64,000 nt of DNA. Source: Cycloclasticus sp. Lineage in GTDB: Bacteria; Pseudomonadota; Gammaproteobacteria; Methylococcales; Cycloclasticaceae. Of this stretch, positions 52,766 to 62,158 are shown piece by piece. Location of the stretch: assembly GCA_012959695.1 (NCBI GenBank), contig DUCS01000027.1, forward strand, positions 34,858 to 98,857, in the 5' to 3' direction. Both the position numbers and the translations under genes were made by a program. The number at the start of each line of letters is the position of its first letter. The first letter of the stretch is position 1. The notes under the pieces are model-generated. The model worked only from the letters and a program-made list of their open reading frames with translations. It made no database searches and was not told the origin of the DNA.

Positions 52766-53239
52766 ATGTTAAAGATACCCCGCAGGGAGGGCGAACGCCC
52801 CGAAACAACGAATACAAACCCACACGAACAATTAACCCAAAACCCGAATGCTGAATGGCATGAGAGATTTAAAGCGAAGCTGTTCAATTTTGATGAAGCG
52901 AGTCGCCGCCCCAGTATTATTTCTGTTCCCGGCGCTGAGGCGCTTTGGTTGAATGAAAATCAAGCGTGCAACTGCACCGATGGTTTTATGATTGGCCGTG
53001 AATTCGCGCACGTTCACCCCGTGTACGATGGCAGTTTGCATATGGCCTTGTCATCAACAGACTTTCAGCACGTCATCGATCAACAATGGGGCGAGAAACA
53101 CCCATTGGCGGGCATGGGGCCCATTCCAGATACTATCGCCTTGGTGTATGCGCCACGTGATGATGAAGAAATAGACACGGTATTGAGTATCGTTCAGGCA
53201 TCGTTAGGCAATGCATTAAAAACTACTGAGAGTTTGTGA
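52766..53239 (+). CDS. Luciferase-domain (DUF5519-like) protein
   Basis: GREFAHVHPVYDGSLHMALSSTDFQHVIDQQWGEKHPLAGMGPIPDTIALVYAPRDDEE. Confidence 0.6.
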   Translation: MLKIPRREGERPETTNTNPHEQLTQNPNAEWHERFKAKLFNFDEASRRPSIISVPGAEALWLNENQACNCTDGFMIGREFAHVHPVYDGSLHMALSSTDFQHVIDQQWGEKHPLAGMGPIPDTIALVYAPRDDEEIDTVLSIVQASLGNALKTTESL

Positions 53240-54570
53240 TGACAAGTAACACGGTAGACATGGGCGACATTATTGAGAAAAATCCCTTAGGCTCGTTCCA
53301 AAAATTGGTGATGTTCTTTTGCGCTTTAGTGATTGTGTTTGATGGTTTTGATGTTTTAGCGATTGCCTTCGCTGCGCCTGCGTTAAGTGCAGCGCTGGAG
53401 ATTCCTAAAAGTGAGTTGGGCTATATCTTCTCAGCCGGTTTAGTCGGCATGATGATAGGCGCACTGGTGCTTGGCCCAGTGGGTGATAAATACGGCCGTC
53501 GTTATGCAGTGATTGGTAGCGTGTTTGTATTTGGCTTATGTACCTTATTAACCGGGTTTATTGAAACGTACGATGAATTGCTCATCTTGCGATTTGTAAC
53601 AGGGCTTGGTTTAGGTGGCGCAATGCCAAATGCGACAGCGTTGATGACAGAATATGTATCAAATCGCCATCGCAATGTCGCTATTGCTATTATCTTTTTA
53701 GGTATGCCAATCGGCGGCATTACCGGCGGCTTATTAGCGGGGCAAATCATCCCAGCGTTCGGCTGGTCGTCGTTGTTTTATGTGGGCGGTTTAATGCCTT
53801 TATTATTAGTGCCTGTGCTGTTGTTTTGGTTGCCTGAGTCGCCGCGATTTTTAGTCGAAAACGATAATGATAACGATGCCGAATTGCGGACAATTGCTAA
53901 AAAAATAGACCAGAAAAAAACGATTACTGATGAAACAGTATTCGCGCATCACATTGATGAAGCAAAGCATTTTCCGATTAAAGCGCTATTTTTAGAGGGC
54001 AGGGCAAAAGACACCTTGTTACTTTGGACAGTGTTCTTTTTTAATTTGATGGTGATTTACTTTTTGTATAGCTGGATACCTACGCTCTTAGTACAGGCAG
54101 GTTATGAGCTAAGCGAAGCGACAAAAACCGTGGTGGTGCTTAATATTGGCGGCGCGATTGCTCCCTTTATATTTTCTAAATTGATTAAATCGATGGGGTC
54201 GAAAGTAGTGTTAACCGCGTGCTTCTTTTTCGGCGCATTAAGCATGATAGCCGTTGGGCAATTAGGCTCGTCGTTAAATTTGGTGATGATACTGGCCTTT
54301 TTCGCAGGCTTCTTTATCGTTGGTGGTCAAGTCAGCCTAAATGCTTTATCTAGCTACATGTACCCCACACATATCCGTTCTACTGGTGTGGGTTGGGCGC
54401 TTGGTATTGGCCGTTCAGGCTCGATTATTGGACCACTGTTGGCGGGTGCATTAGTAACAGCTGCCTATGGTTTGAACGTTAACTTTATCGTCTTTGGTGG
54501 CTTGTGTTTTATAACGGCCACGGCGTCATTTTTTATTAGCAATCATGAGAAAAAGTCTGAAAGTATTTGA
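53236..54570 (+). CDS. MFS transporter, aromatic acid:H+ symporter-like
   Basis: VIVFDGFDVLAIAFAAPAL; GPVGDKYGRRYAVIGS; MTEYVSNRHRN. Confidence 0.88.
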   Translation: MMTSNTVDMGDIIEKNPLGSFQKLVMFFCALVIVFDGFDVLAIAFAAPALSAALEIPKSELGYIFSAGLVGMMIGALVLGPVGDKYGRRYAVIGSVFVFGLCTLLTGFIETYDELLILRFVTGLGLGGAMPNATALMTEYVSNRHRNVAIAIIFLGMPIGGITGGLLAGQIIPAFGWSSLFYVGGLMPLLLVPVLLFWLPESPRFLVENDNDNDAELRTIAKKIDQKKTITDETVFAHHIDEAKHFPIKALFLEGRAKDTLLLWTVFFFNLMVIYFLYSWIPTLLVQAGYELSEATKTVVVLNIGGAIAPFIFSKLIKSMGSKVVLTACFFFGALSMIAVGQLGSSLNLVMILAFFAGFFIVGGQVSLNALSSYMYPTHIRSTGVGWALGIGRSGSIIGPLLAGALVTAAYGLNVNFIVFGGLCFITATASFFISNHEKKSESI

Positions 54571-54610
54571 GTTCTAATGCGGTCAACTGCATTAGATAAT
54601 TAACAAAGGA

Positions 54611-55585
54611 ATGAACATGCGTAATAAACAACCTAGCCTGCTGACTTATAACGATGTGACGCCAAAAGAAGATTTTGACAACAGCCGAGCGCTTATTTCA
54701 GCATCACGCCGCCAGTTTATGCTGCAAAGCTCGACCGTTATGTTGGCCAGTGGGCTTGCGCCTAGTACGCTATGGGCAGGGAATAAGATAGAAAATATTA
54801 AGAAAAGTATGTATTCAACAAAAGAAAAACCAACGCCGTATGAATACGTAACGACATACAATAATTTTTACGAATTTGGCACCGGTAAGGGCGATCCGGT
54901 TGTGAATGCGCATCGACTAAAAACCAAGCCGTGGAGTGTTACGGTTGAGGGTGAAGTGGGTAAACCCGGTGTATATGACCTTGAAGATATCCTCAAACGC
55001 CAGCAGTTAGAAGAACGCATTTACCGACTACGCTGCGTGGAGGCCTGGTCGATGGTGGTGCCGTGGATTGGTTTTTCATTAGCCGAACTGATCAAGCAAA
55101 TGGAACCGACATCCAAAGCTAAATACGTGGAATTCACCACTTTATATGACCCTGAACAAATGCCGGGTCAAAACCGCCGTACATTAAAGTGGCCCTACAC
55201 TGAGGGGTTAAGAATGGACGAGGCAATGAACCCATTAACCCTCATGGCAACGGGGTTATACGGTGAAGAAATGCCGAATCAAAATGGCGCACCGCTGCGT
55301 TTAATAGTACCGTGGAAATACGGCTTCAAAAGCATTAAATCCATCGTAAAAATAAGACTGACAGAGCATATGCCTAAAACATCATGGAATGAAGTGGCAA
55401 GTCGCGAGTACGGCTTTTATGCCAATGTAAATCCGCAAGTACCTCACCCAAGATGGAGTCAAAGCCGCGAACGTATTATTGGCGCGTCCTTGTTCACGCC
55501 AAAACGCGATACAGAAATGTTTAATGGCTACGGTGAGCAAGTAGCGAGTTTATACAAAGGCATGAGTCTCAGACGATTCTTTTGA
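54611..55585 (+). CDS. msrP: Protein-methionine-sulfoxide reductase catalytic subunit MsrP
   Basis: Tat motif [32 protein letters not shown] Moco-Cys region. Confidence 0.96.
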   Translation: MNMRNKQPSLLTYNDVTPKEDFDNSRALISASRRQFMLQSSTVMLASGLAPSTLWAGNKIENIKKSMYSTKEKPTPYEYVTTYNNFYEFGTGKGDPVVNAHRLKTKPWSVTVEGEVGKPGVYDLEDILKRQQLEERIYRLRCVEAWSMVVPWIGFSLAELIKQMEPTSKAKYVEFTTLYDPEQMPGQNRRTLKWPYTEGLRMDEAMNPLTLMATGLYGEEMPNQNGAPLRLIVPWKYGFKSIKSIVKIRLTEHMPKTSWNEVASREYGFYANVNPQVPHPRWSQSRERIIGASLFTPKRDTEMFNGYGEQVASLYKGMSLRRFF

Positions 55586-55601
55586 TTCGTAGGTCGTTTA
55601 A

Positions 55602-56225
55602 GTGGTGAGAAAAAGGCTATCTAAGTTTCAGCTAGGGATATTAAAAACCGCTGTTTTTAGTGTGTGTTTGATACCTTTTGGTTTCATAACATGGGATTCA
55701 GTTAATAACTTGCTGGGCGCAGACCCCATTCAAACATTGCATTTTAGAACCGGCGATTGGACGCTACGCTTTCTTTTAATCACCTTATCAATGTCCCCCT
55801 TGCAACGTTTATTAAAATCCCCCTTACCGATAAGATTCCGTCGTATGTTGGGATTGTTTACGTTCTTTTATGCCAGCATGCACCTATTAGTTTGGCTGGT
55901 GCTGGATCAATCTCTCAGCATAGATAATATGTTGGAAGATGTGCCAGAGAGCCCGTATATTATTTTAGGGCTGCTCGCGTACAGCATGTTGATATCTTTA
56001 GCGGCAACCTCAACCGCGAGTATGATGCGGCGCTTGGGGGGTACATGGTTCACCCTGCATAAATTGATATATGTGATTGCGATAATGGGTGTGGTTCATT
56101 TCTTCTGGTTAACCAAACTCGATTATATTGAACCGATACTTTATGCCGTGGTATTAGCTTGTTTATTGGCGTTTAGGTGGCCTATGATTAAAAGCATGTT
56201 GAAACCTAAAACGAATAACGTTTAG
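55602..56225 (+). CDS. msrQ: Heme-binding membrane subunit MsrQ
   Basis: Ferric-reductase-like TM; RRMLGLFTFFYASMHLLVWLVLDQ; follows msrP. Confidence 0.93.
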   Translation: MVRKRLSKFQLGILKTAVFSVCLIPFGFITWDSVNNLLGADPIQTLHFRTGDWTLRFLLITLSMSPLQRLLKSPLPIRFRRMLGLFTFFYASMHLLVWLVLDQSLSIDNMLEDVPESPYIILGLLAYSMLISLAATSTASMMRRLGGTWFTLHKLIYVIAIMGVVHFFWLTKLDYIEPILYAVVLACLLAFRWPMIKSMLKPKTNNV

Positions 56226-56227
56226 TC

Positions 56228-57199
56228 ATGCCTGATACATTTATCCCTGCGAAATGGATGTCCAATCCGCATATTCAAACGCTGTGGCCGTTTATTTTTA
56301 GAAGACCCCCTGATTTAGTACGTCGTCGGGAGCGTTTTAACACACCCGATAACGACTTTTTTGATGTCGATTGGTATGGCAATGGGCAAAAAGGCATCGT
56401 TATTTTAATTCACGGTTTAACGGGTAGCTCTAACTCCCATTATATTCTTGGATTGCAGCAGGCATTAGAGCGGGAAGGCTACACAGCAGCGGCTTTAAAT
56501 TTTCGTGCGTGCAGCGGCGAGCCAAATTTAAAAGCAGGGAGTTATCACGCAGGGTTTACAAATGACATCGACCAGCTGTACCAAACCATTCGTATTAAAC
56601 ATCCCGATAGCCCAATTTTTACAGTAGGTTTTTCGTTGGGCGGAAACATCATGCTCAAATGGCTGAGTGAACAAGCCGATGAATTGGAATTGAGTGGCTC
56701 AGTGGCAGTCTCCATTCCGTTTAAGTTAGCTAACTGTGCAGATAGAGTCGATAAAGGCATGTCCAGAATGTATCGCTATCACCTCATCAACGAAATGAAA
56801 AAGAAACTAGCCGGCAAAATAACCTTCTTTGACGGCAATAATTTGCCAGATGAGGCGGCAAAGTTGCGTGCCTTGGGCGATATCAGCCACATTAAATCGT
56901 TTTGGGAGTTTGATAATGATGTTGTAGCGCGCTTGCATGGGTTTGACGATGTGCATGACTACTATAAAAAGAACAGCTCAATAGGGTTTCTAAAAAACAT
57001 TCAAACCAATACGTTATTGATTCAGGCTATAGATGACCCATTTCTAACGCCTTCAGTGCTGCCAAGCGAATCAGAGTTGTCAGAAAGTACACAGCTATTA
57101 GCAACAAAACACGGCGGTCATGTGGGATTTTTGAATAAAACCAGTACGAATGGCGTGGGCTATTGGCTGGAAGAAAAGATAATAAACTTTATGAAATAA
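56228..57199 (+). CDS. YheT family alpha/beta hydrolase
   Basis: MSNPHIQTLWPFIFRR; LIHGLTGSSNSHYILGL; NFRACSGEPN; VGFSLGGNIMLKWL. Confidence 0.92.
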   Translation: MPDTFIPAKWMSNPHIQTLWPFIFRRPPDLVRRRERFNTPDNDFFDVDWYGNGQKGIVILIHGLTGSSNSHYILGLQQALEREGYTAAALNFRACSGEPNLKAGSYHAGFTNDIDQLYQTIRIKHPDSPIFTVGFSLGGNIMLKWLSEQADELELSGSVAVSIPFKLANCADRVDKGMSRMYRYHLINEMKKKLAGKITFFDGNNLPDEAAKLRALGDISHIKSFWEFDNDVVARLHGFDDVHDYYKKNSSIGFLKNIQTNTLLIQAIDDPFLTPSVLPSESELSESTQLLATKHGGHVGFLNKTSTNGVGYWLEEKIINFMK

Positions 57200-57231
57200 A
57201 AAAGCCCTCAGTTGAAAACAGAGGGCTTTTT
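57197..57231. terminator. Terminator between convergent genes
   Basis: aaaaagccctcagttgaaaacagagggcttttt. Confidence 0.82.
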
Positions 57232-57246
57232 ATAATGAGTTAAATG

Positions 57247-58188
57247 TTATTTGTGAGCAATAGGGTACTCTAGGCCATCAGTGTCATCTTTTACTGTTCC
57301 ATCCGAGCCAATTCCTTTCCCAACAAGTAACAACAATCCAGCAACGTGCGGTGCCGCCATTGATGTGCCACTTATCGTTTTGTAACCACCGCCTTTCCAT
57401 GTTGATTTAATATCTACGCCAAGAGCGGCATAGTCAATAGGGTTGCCGTAGTTAGAAAAATAGGCAAATTCATCATTACTATCGATTGCTGAAACGGTAT
57501 ATATATTAGTGTGATTTACACGAGCAGGAGAATAGTTGCTAGCATCGGCAGATGAGTTACCAGCAGCTAAAGCAAAAAGGACAGGGTTGTTTCCTTTTAC
57601 ACCTGTTGCAGCGGCAAGTACAGCATCATCCAATGAAGGTGAAATGCCGCCACTAAGGCTCATATTTGCAACATCACCCAGCAGAGCCTCACCAGCAACG
57701 TAGTCAACACCCGCTATCACGCCTGATGTTGTGCCTGAACCACGGTTATCTAAAACACGAACAGCTACAACTTCTGCGCCAGGTGCTACACCAACAACAC
57801 CCTCGGTATTGGCTATAGCTGCAATGGTCCCAGCTACGTGGTTACCATGGCCGCTACCATCTTTCCATGGGTAAGTTGCATCCAATTTACCCTTTGTTAT
57901 AAAGTTCTTGCCTAGACTTAAATTAACCTTTAAATCAGGGTGAGTGGGGTCTATGCCGGTATCAATAACCCAAGCTCTCAGGTTGGGATAGTTTATTTGT
58001 CCACCGCCATTTACACGCTCAATCCCCGGAGGTGTTTCTTGGGCGGGTGTTGAATCACCACCGCTATCTCCACCGCCGCCACCAGGTTTTCCTCCAGGTT
58101 TTTTTATTGCGTAAAAGACTTGGTTTTGTTCTGCGTAAGCAATATGAGGATTATTGCGAACGATACGCTCTGCGGCAGTTCGAGACAT
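57247..58188 (-). CDS. S8 (subtilisin-like) serine peptidase, apparently 5'-truncated
   Basis: Catalytic motifs AWVIDTGIDPTH, GSGHGNHVAGTIAAI, SGTSMAAPHVAG; no signal peptide; propeptide remnant upstream of ATG without a start. Confidence 0.85.
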   Translation of the reverse strand: MSRTAAERIVRNNPHIAYAEQNQVFYAIKKPGGKPGGGGGDSGGDSTPAQETPPGIERVNGGGQINYPNLRAWVIDTGIDPTHPDLKVNLSLGKNFITKGKLDATYPWKDGSGHGNHVAGTIAAIANTEGVVGVAPGAEVVAVRVLDNRGSGTTSGVIAGVDYVAGEALLGDVANMSLSGGISPSLDDAVLAAATGVKGNNPVLFALAAGNSSADASNYSPARVNHTNIYTVSAIDSNDEFAYFSNYGNPIDYAALGVDIKSTWKGGGYKTISGTSMAAPHVAGLLLLVGKGIGSDGTVKDDTDGLEYPIAHK

Positions 58189-58262
58189 ACTTGCTGAAAA
58201 ACCTTTTATTGTATTTCGGTAAACATAGGGACTTTTTATTCTTAGTGCCTAAGGTGCGCCCA

Positions 58263-58312
58263 CCTGTTTTTTTACGTCCTTGACTAAACATAGTGCAAAA
58301 GTAGTTTAGAAA
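58263..58312. repeat. Direct repeat copy 1 (about 50 bp)
   Basis: cctgtttttttacgtccttgactaaacatagtgcaaaagtagtttagaaa. Confidence 0.8.
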
Positions 58313-58323
58313 AGTAGGGATTC

Positions 58324-58575
58324 CTACTCATTATTTTCTTTGGCAACAAAGAACAAGATTGCACCAATGATTAATACTCCAACCATTTCAGCAAATAGCG
58401 TAGAAACATTTACAGTTGCTCTGGATGGGAGGGCAAATATAAAGTCATATCCGCTCTCGTCAATGGAGTTGACGTGGATTCCTCTAGTCACAACATAAGG
58501 TGGGAAGGCTACAATTAGCCCAATAATAACGGATATTACTCTAGATAATCTTTTTTGCTCTTGGTTCATTAACAT
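58324..58575 (-). CDS. Hypothetical two-TM protein
   Basis: ORF MLMNQEQKRLSRVISVIIGLIVAFPPYVVTRGIHV...VSTLFAEMVGVLIIGAILFFVAKENNE. Confidence 0.5.
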   Translation of the reverse strand: MLMNQEQKRLSRVISVIIGLIVAFPPYVVTRGIHVNSIDESGYDFIFALPSRATVNVSTLFAEMVGVLIIGAILFFVAKENNE

Positions 58576-58585
58576 ACATTTACTT

Positions 58586-58636
58586 CCTGTTTTTTTACAT
58601 CCTTTGACTAAACATAGTGCCAAAGTAGCATGGAAA
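58586..58636. repeat. Direct repeat copy 2 (about 50 bp)
   Basis: cctgtttttttacatcctttgactaaacatagtgccaaagtagcatggaaa. Confidence 0.8.
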
Positions 58637-58841
58637 TAGAGCCCCGCCACAAGAATCTACTCGAATACTTAGGCGTTATAAGTGAGTAAATGACTGAATT
58701 CACTCTAACCATTTGATTGTATTGGATTATCTTTATCAGGTTGGTTTGTATTGTAATCCCCAAGCAGTAATAAAGTGTTACCCCTACGTTACCCCTAATA
58801 TTTATTGCTAACGTAGGTTACTTATAAGCTATTGATTTAAT

Positions 58842-58917
58842 TGGAGCCAATGGGCGGATTCGAACCGCCGACCTACTCATTACGAATGAGCCGCTCTACC
58901 ACCTGAGCTACATCGGC
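58842..58917 (-). tRNA. tRNA-Thr (CGU anticodon)
   Basis: GCCGATGTAGCTCAGGTGGTAGAGCGGCTCATTCGTAATGAGTAGGTCGGCGGTTCGAATCCGCCCATTGGCTCCA folds as cloverleaf; anticodon loop TTCGTAA; encoded CCA. Confidence 0.95.
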
Positions 58918-58928
58918 ATGGGGGTATG

Positions 58929-59339
58929 TTATTTATTGCTAACTTTAATGATGACATCGACGCTTTCAATGTCGGTACCTTCGGGAAGGTTCGGCAATTT
59001 ATCGATGCTAATATCAGACTGTGAAATATCGGTGAGCGCACTGGTGCTGGTGTTATAAAAGTGATGATGGTGCTCGACATTTGTATCGTAGAAAACTTTG
59101 TTTGGGTCAATAATGACTTCTCGAAGCAGGTCTTTGTTGGCGAATAAACCAAGCGTGTTATACACCGTTGCCTTAGATACTTGAATTGCACTATCGGCAA
59201 GGCTAGAAATTATTTGGTCGGCACTAACATGCTGCTGTTTTTTGAATAAAAACTGGGTAATCTCAATCCGCTGTTGAGTGGGTGTTATGCCGTTTTCTTG
59301 AAGAAAATGGCTAACTGATTGTGAGTTTGAAATATCCAT
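58929..59339 (-). CDS. Fur-family transcriptional regulator, Irr-like
   Basis: GITPTQQRIEITQFLF...VSKATVYNTLGLFANKDLLREV...FYDTNVEHHHHFYN...LPEGTDIESVDVIIKV; no CxxC motifs. Confidence 0.82.
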   Translation of the reverse strand: MDISNSQSVSHFLQENGITPTQQRIEITQFLFKKQQHVSADQIISSLADSAIQVSKATVYNTLGLFANKDLLREVIIDPNKVFYDTNVEHHHHFYNTSTSALTDISQSDISIDKLPNLPEGTDIESVDVIIKVSNK

Positions 59340-59396
59340 TGCCGTTGCTATTTTTATGCTGATGTGAGTATATCACAAGGTGAAAATGGGCATGGT

Positions 59397-60479
59397 TTAA
59401 CGCGTAAGTTGGTAGGGCGTAGGGTCTATGCGCGTTGGGTTGGCTAATACAATATCGGCCATTAATTGTGCGCTAGCCGGGGCAGTAACGATGCCATTTC
59501 TATAGTGTCCGGCGTTTAAGCTTAAGTTGTTGTAGCCATCAACTCGGCAAATATAGGGGATGCTGTCTGGCGATGACGGCCTTAACCCAGCCCAGTGGGC
59601 ATCCGGTTCAATGTTGGAAAGTGCAGGGTACAGTTGCTGCGAAAAATCGCGTAATTCATTGAAAGCTTGTTGAGTGGTGCTCGCATCGAACCCTGTGTGT
59701 TCGCGTGTGCTGCCAACAACAATCCGGCCATCCTTTCTGGGAATAATGTAGCGATTGCCATCCATCACCATACAATGGTTTGGAATGTCGATGGGTGGGA
59801 AGCAAATCATTTGCCCTTTTACTGGTGTTATATCGGGTTTTTGGCTGTCCTTGGGGATGAGTTTACTGCTCCAAGCGCCTGCGCAAACAATGTATTCTTT
59901 AGCTTTAATAGTGCGCCCATCCAGATCAACGCCGGTTATCTGGTTTGGTTGAGTGTGTAATGTTTTTGCACCTTGCCCATTGAAAAAACTAACGCCGTTA
60001 TCTTCTAGATAGAGTGACAGTGCAGCCAATAGTTTATGCGGGCGAATTGTTGCGACATCGTCGCGGAGTAAAGCGGGTTCGTCGAATGATTTTAAATGAG
60101 CGAATTGTTTGTTCAATTGTTCTGACGATAACAATTTATTCGGTGCCTTATGTTGTTGGCACCAATCAATGGCTCGGGTCATATCGTCATCATTAAGCAC
60201 TAACATACCGGATGGCAGCCATTCAGGGTCTATGCCTGTTTGGGTGTGTAACTCTTCGGATAACTGTTGGTAAATAGGTTGGCTAATCGAGCTGATGGCA
60301 TTAACTGCTTCGGAATAATGCCAAGGGCGCATCGGCGATAAAATACCACCAGCCGCCCAAGTGGCTTGCTGACCGGGGCTGCTCTTTTCGATAACGGCAA
60401 TATATGCGCCGGTTTTTTGCAGTTCTTTAGCGGTTAATAAACCGATAATGCCGCCGCCAATAATGACAAAATCGAACAT
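59397..60479 (-). CDS. thiO: Glycine oxidase ThiO (FAD-dependent)
   Basis: FVIIGGGIIGLLTAKELQKTGAYIAVIEK; QATWAAGGILSPMRPW; AGLRPSSPDSIPYI; NAGHYRNGIVTAPASA. Confidence 0.92.
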   Translation of the reverse strand: MFDFVIIGGGIIGLLTAKELQKTGAYIAVIEKSSPGQQATWAAGGILSPMRPWHYSEAVNAISSISQPIYQQLSEELHTQTGIDPEWLPSGMLVLNDDDMTRAIDWCQQHKAPNKLLSSEQLNKQFAHLKSFDEPALLRDDVATIRPHKLLAALSLYLEDNGVSFFNGQGAKTLHTQPNQITGVDLDGRTIKAKEYIVCAGAWSSKLIPKDSQKPDITPVKGQMICFPPIDIPNHCMVMDGNRYIIPRKDGRIVVGSTREHTGFDASTTQQAFNELRDFSQQLYPALSNIEPDAHWAGLRPSSPDSIPYICRVDGYNNLSLNAGHYRNGIVTAPASAQLMADIVLANPTRIDPTPYQLTR

Positions 60480-60554
60480 GGTTGGAAGAGTTTAAAAAAG
60501 CCTTAGTATAGCGTAATCTATAGGACTCATTACTTACCCATAGTAGACAATTGT

Positions 60555-61496
60555 ATGCATAAAACCTTATACCCAAGTATTCAGCCCTTTGCCTCGCAGT
60601 GGTTGGAAACAGGCGATGGGCACGAGGTGTACGTTGAGCAAGTGGGTAACCCAAACGGTACACCGGTTATTTTTTTACACGGCGGCCCAGGCTCAAGCTG
60701 TAAAGACCATCATCGCTGTTTTTTTAACCCTGAAAAATTTCATATTATTTTGATGGATCAGCGCGGTGCTGGGCGCTCACGCCCATCGGGTCGTTTAAAG
60801 CACAACACAACGAAACATTTGATTTTGGACATGGAAATGGTTCGTGAGACGTTGAATATCGAAAAATGGTTACTGTTTGGAGGTTCATGGGGTGCGACGT
60901 TGGCGTTGCTGTACGCGCAGCAATACAAGCAAAAGGTATTAGGATTGATTCTTCGCGGTACATTCTTAGCACGTGGAATAGATGCTGATTGGTTCTTTAA
61001 AGACGGAGCGAATCGTTTGTTCCCTGAAGCTTGGTTGCGATTTACGCAACATATCTCAACCAATGAACGTAAAGATGTATTGAAGGCTTACTACCATCGT
61101 CTAGGTATTGATGATGCAGAGATACAGCAAGAAACAACGCGCGAATGGGACGCGTGGGGCGGTGCAGTTGTACTAGGTGATGATTTTAATGCCGATGAGT
61201 TAGGCGGTGAGGTCCCTGAAACGGCGATTGCGCAAGCACGTATAGAAACGCATTATGCGATGAACCGTTACTTTATTGAAGAAAATCAAATTTTGGACAA
61301 TGCTATTCGCTTGCGTGATCTGCCGTGTACGATTATTCACGGTAAAAAAGACTTTATGTGCCCAATCGAATCTTCTTTTTCTTTGGCCCAGGCGTTACCT
61401 AATGCGCGCTTTATCACGCTACCAAATTCAACGCATTTGGCGCATGGCGAGGAAATGATTGATGCATTGGTGAACGCGATCGACACGTTGATTTAA
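60555..61496 (+). CDS. pip: Prolyl aminopeptidase
   Basis: VIFLHGGPGSSCKDHHRCFFNPEKFHIILMDQRGAGRSRP; LFGGSWGATLALLYAQ. Confidence 0.95.
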   Translation: MHKTLYPSIQPFASQWLETGDGHEVYVEQVGNPNGTPVIFLHGGPGSSCKDHHRCFFNPEKFHIILMDQRGAGRSRPSGRLKHNTTKHLILDMEMVRETLNIEKWLLFGGSWGATLALLYAQQYKQKVLGLILRGTFLARGIDADWFFKDGANRLFPEAWLRFTQHISTNERKDVLKAYYHRLGIDDAEIQQETTREWDAWGGAVVLGDDFNADELGGEVPETAIAQARIETHYAMNRYFIEENQILDNAIRLRDLPCTIIHGKKDFMCPIESSFSLAQALPNARFITLPNSTHLAHGEEMIDALVNAIDTLI

Positions 61497-61498
61497 CG

Positions 61499-62149
61499 AT
61501 GAATAAAAAAGTTGATGCGGCTCTTCGTCGTTTAAATGAAATCCTGCCTCTAAAGGAGCGCCAGAATAGTTGCACTCCTGATATGAAAAGCCTACATCAA
61601 CAAATACTTCAATCTTTAGTGAGCAAAGGACGGGCGCCTTCTCGCCAAGAAATGGCTCTGCATCTACATGATATTGCTAGCGCTATAGAACTGCTTGGTA
61701 ATAACGACATGATAACGGTCAGTACAAGCGGCGAACTGACGGGCGCGTATCCTTTTAGTGTGGAAGAGCGTGAGCATGTCGTTCGGGTTAATGGCCATGT
61801 GCTGTATGCCATGTGTGCGTTAGATGCTTTAGCGGTTGCGCCTATGTTTCAAACTGAAGTGGAGGTTATCTCCACGTGTGCATTAACCGATGTGCCAGTG
61901 ATAATTAAAATGCAGGGCGATAAAGTATTGAACCCTGGTGAAGTGAGTGATGTTCGTTTCGGGATCACATGGAGCGCAACAGATGTTAGTTCTAGTTGTG
62001 CAGACAGCTTGTGTCGGGAGATGGTGTTTCTACAAGATGACGCAATGGCACAACAATGGCTTGAAGAAAGCGGACATGACAGAGATATATTTAGTTTGCC
62101 TGATGCTGTTGAATTTGCAGGCAGATTTTTTAGCCCACTGCTAACTTGA
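61499..62149 (+). CDS. Alkylmercury lyase (MerB)-like protein
   Basis: GAYPFSVEEREHVVRVNGHVLYAMCALDALAVAPMF (Cys-x-x-Asp) and SLCREMVFLQDDAMAQQWLE (second Cys). Confidence 0.85.
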   Translation: MNKKVDAALRRLNEILPLKERQNSCTPDMKSLHQQILQSLVSKGRAPSRQEMALHLHDIASAIELLGNNDMITVSTSGELTGAYPFSVEEREHVVRVNGHVLYAMCALDALAVAPMFQTEVEVISTCALTDVPVIIKMQGDKVLNPGEVSDVRFGITWSATDVSSSCADSLCREMVFLQDDAMAQQWLEESGHDRDIFSLPDAVEFAGRFFSPLLT

Positions 62150-62158
62150 GGTGCGGGG

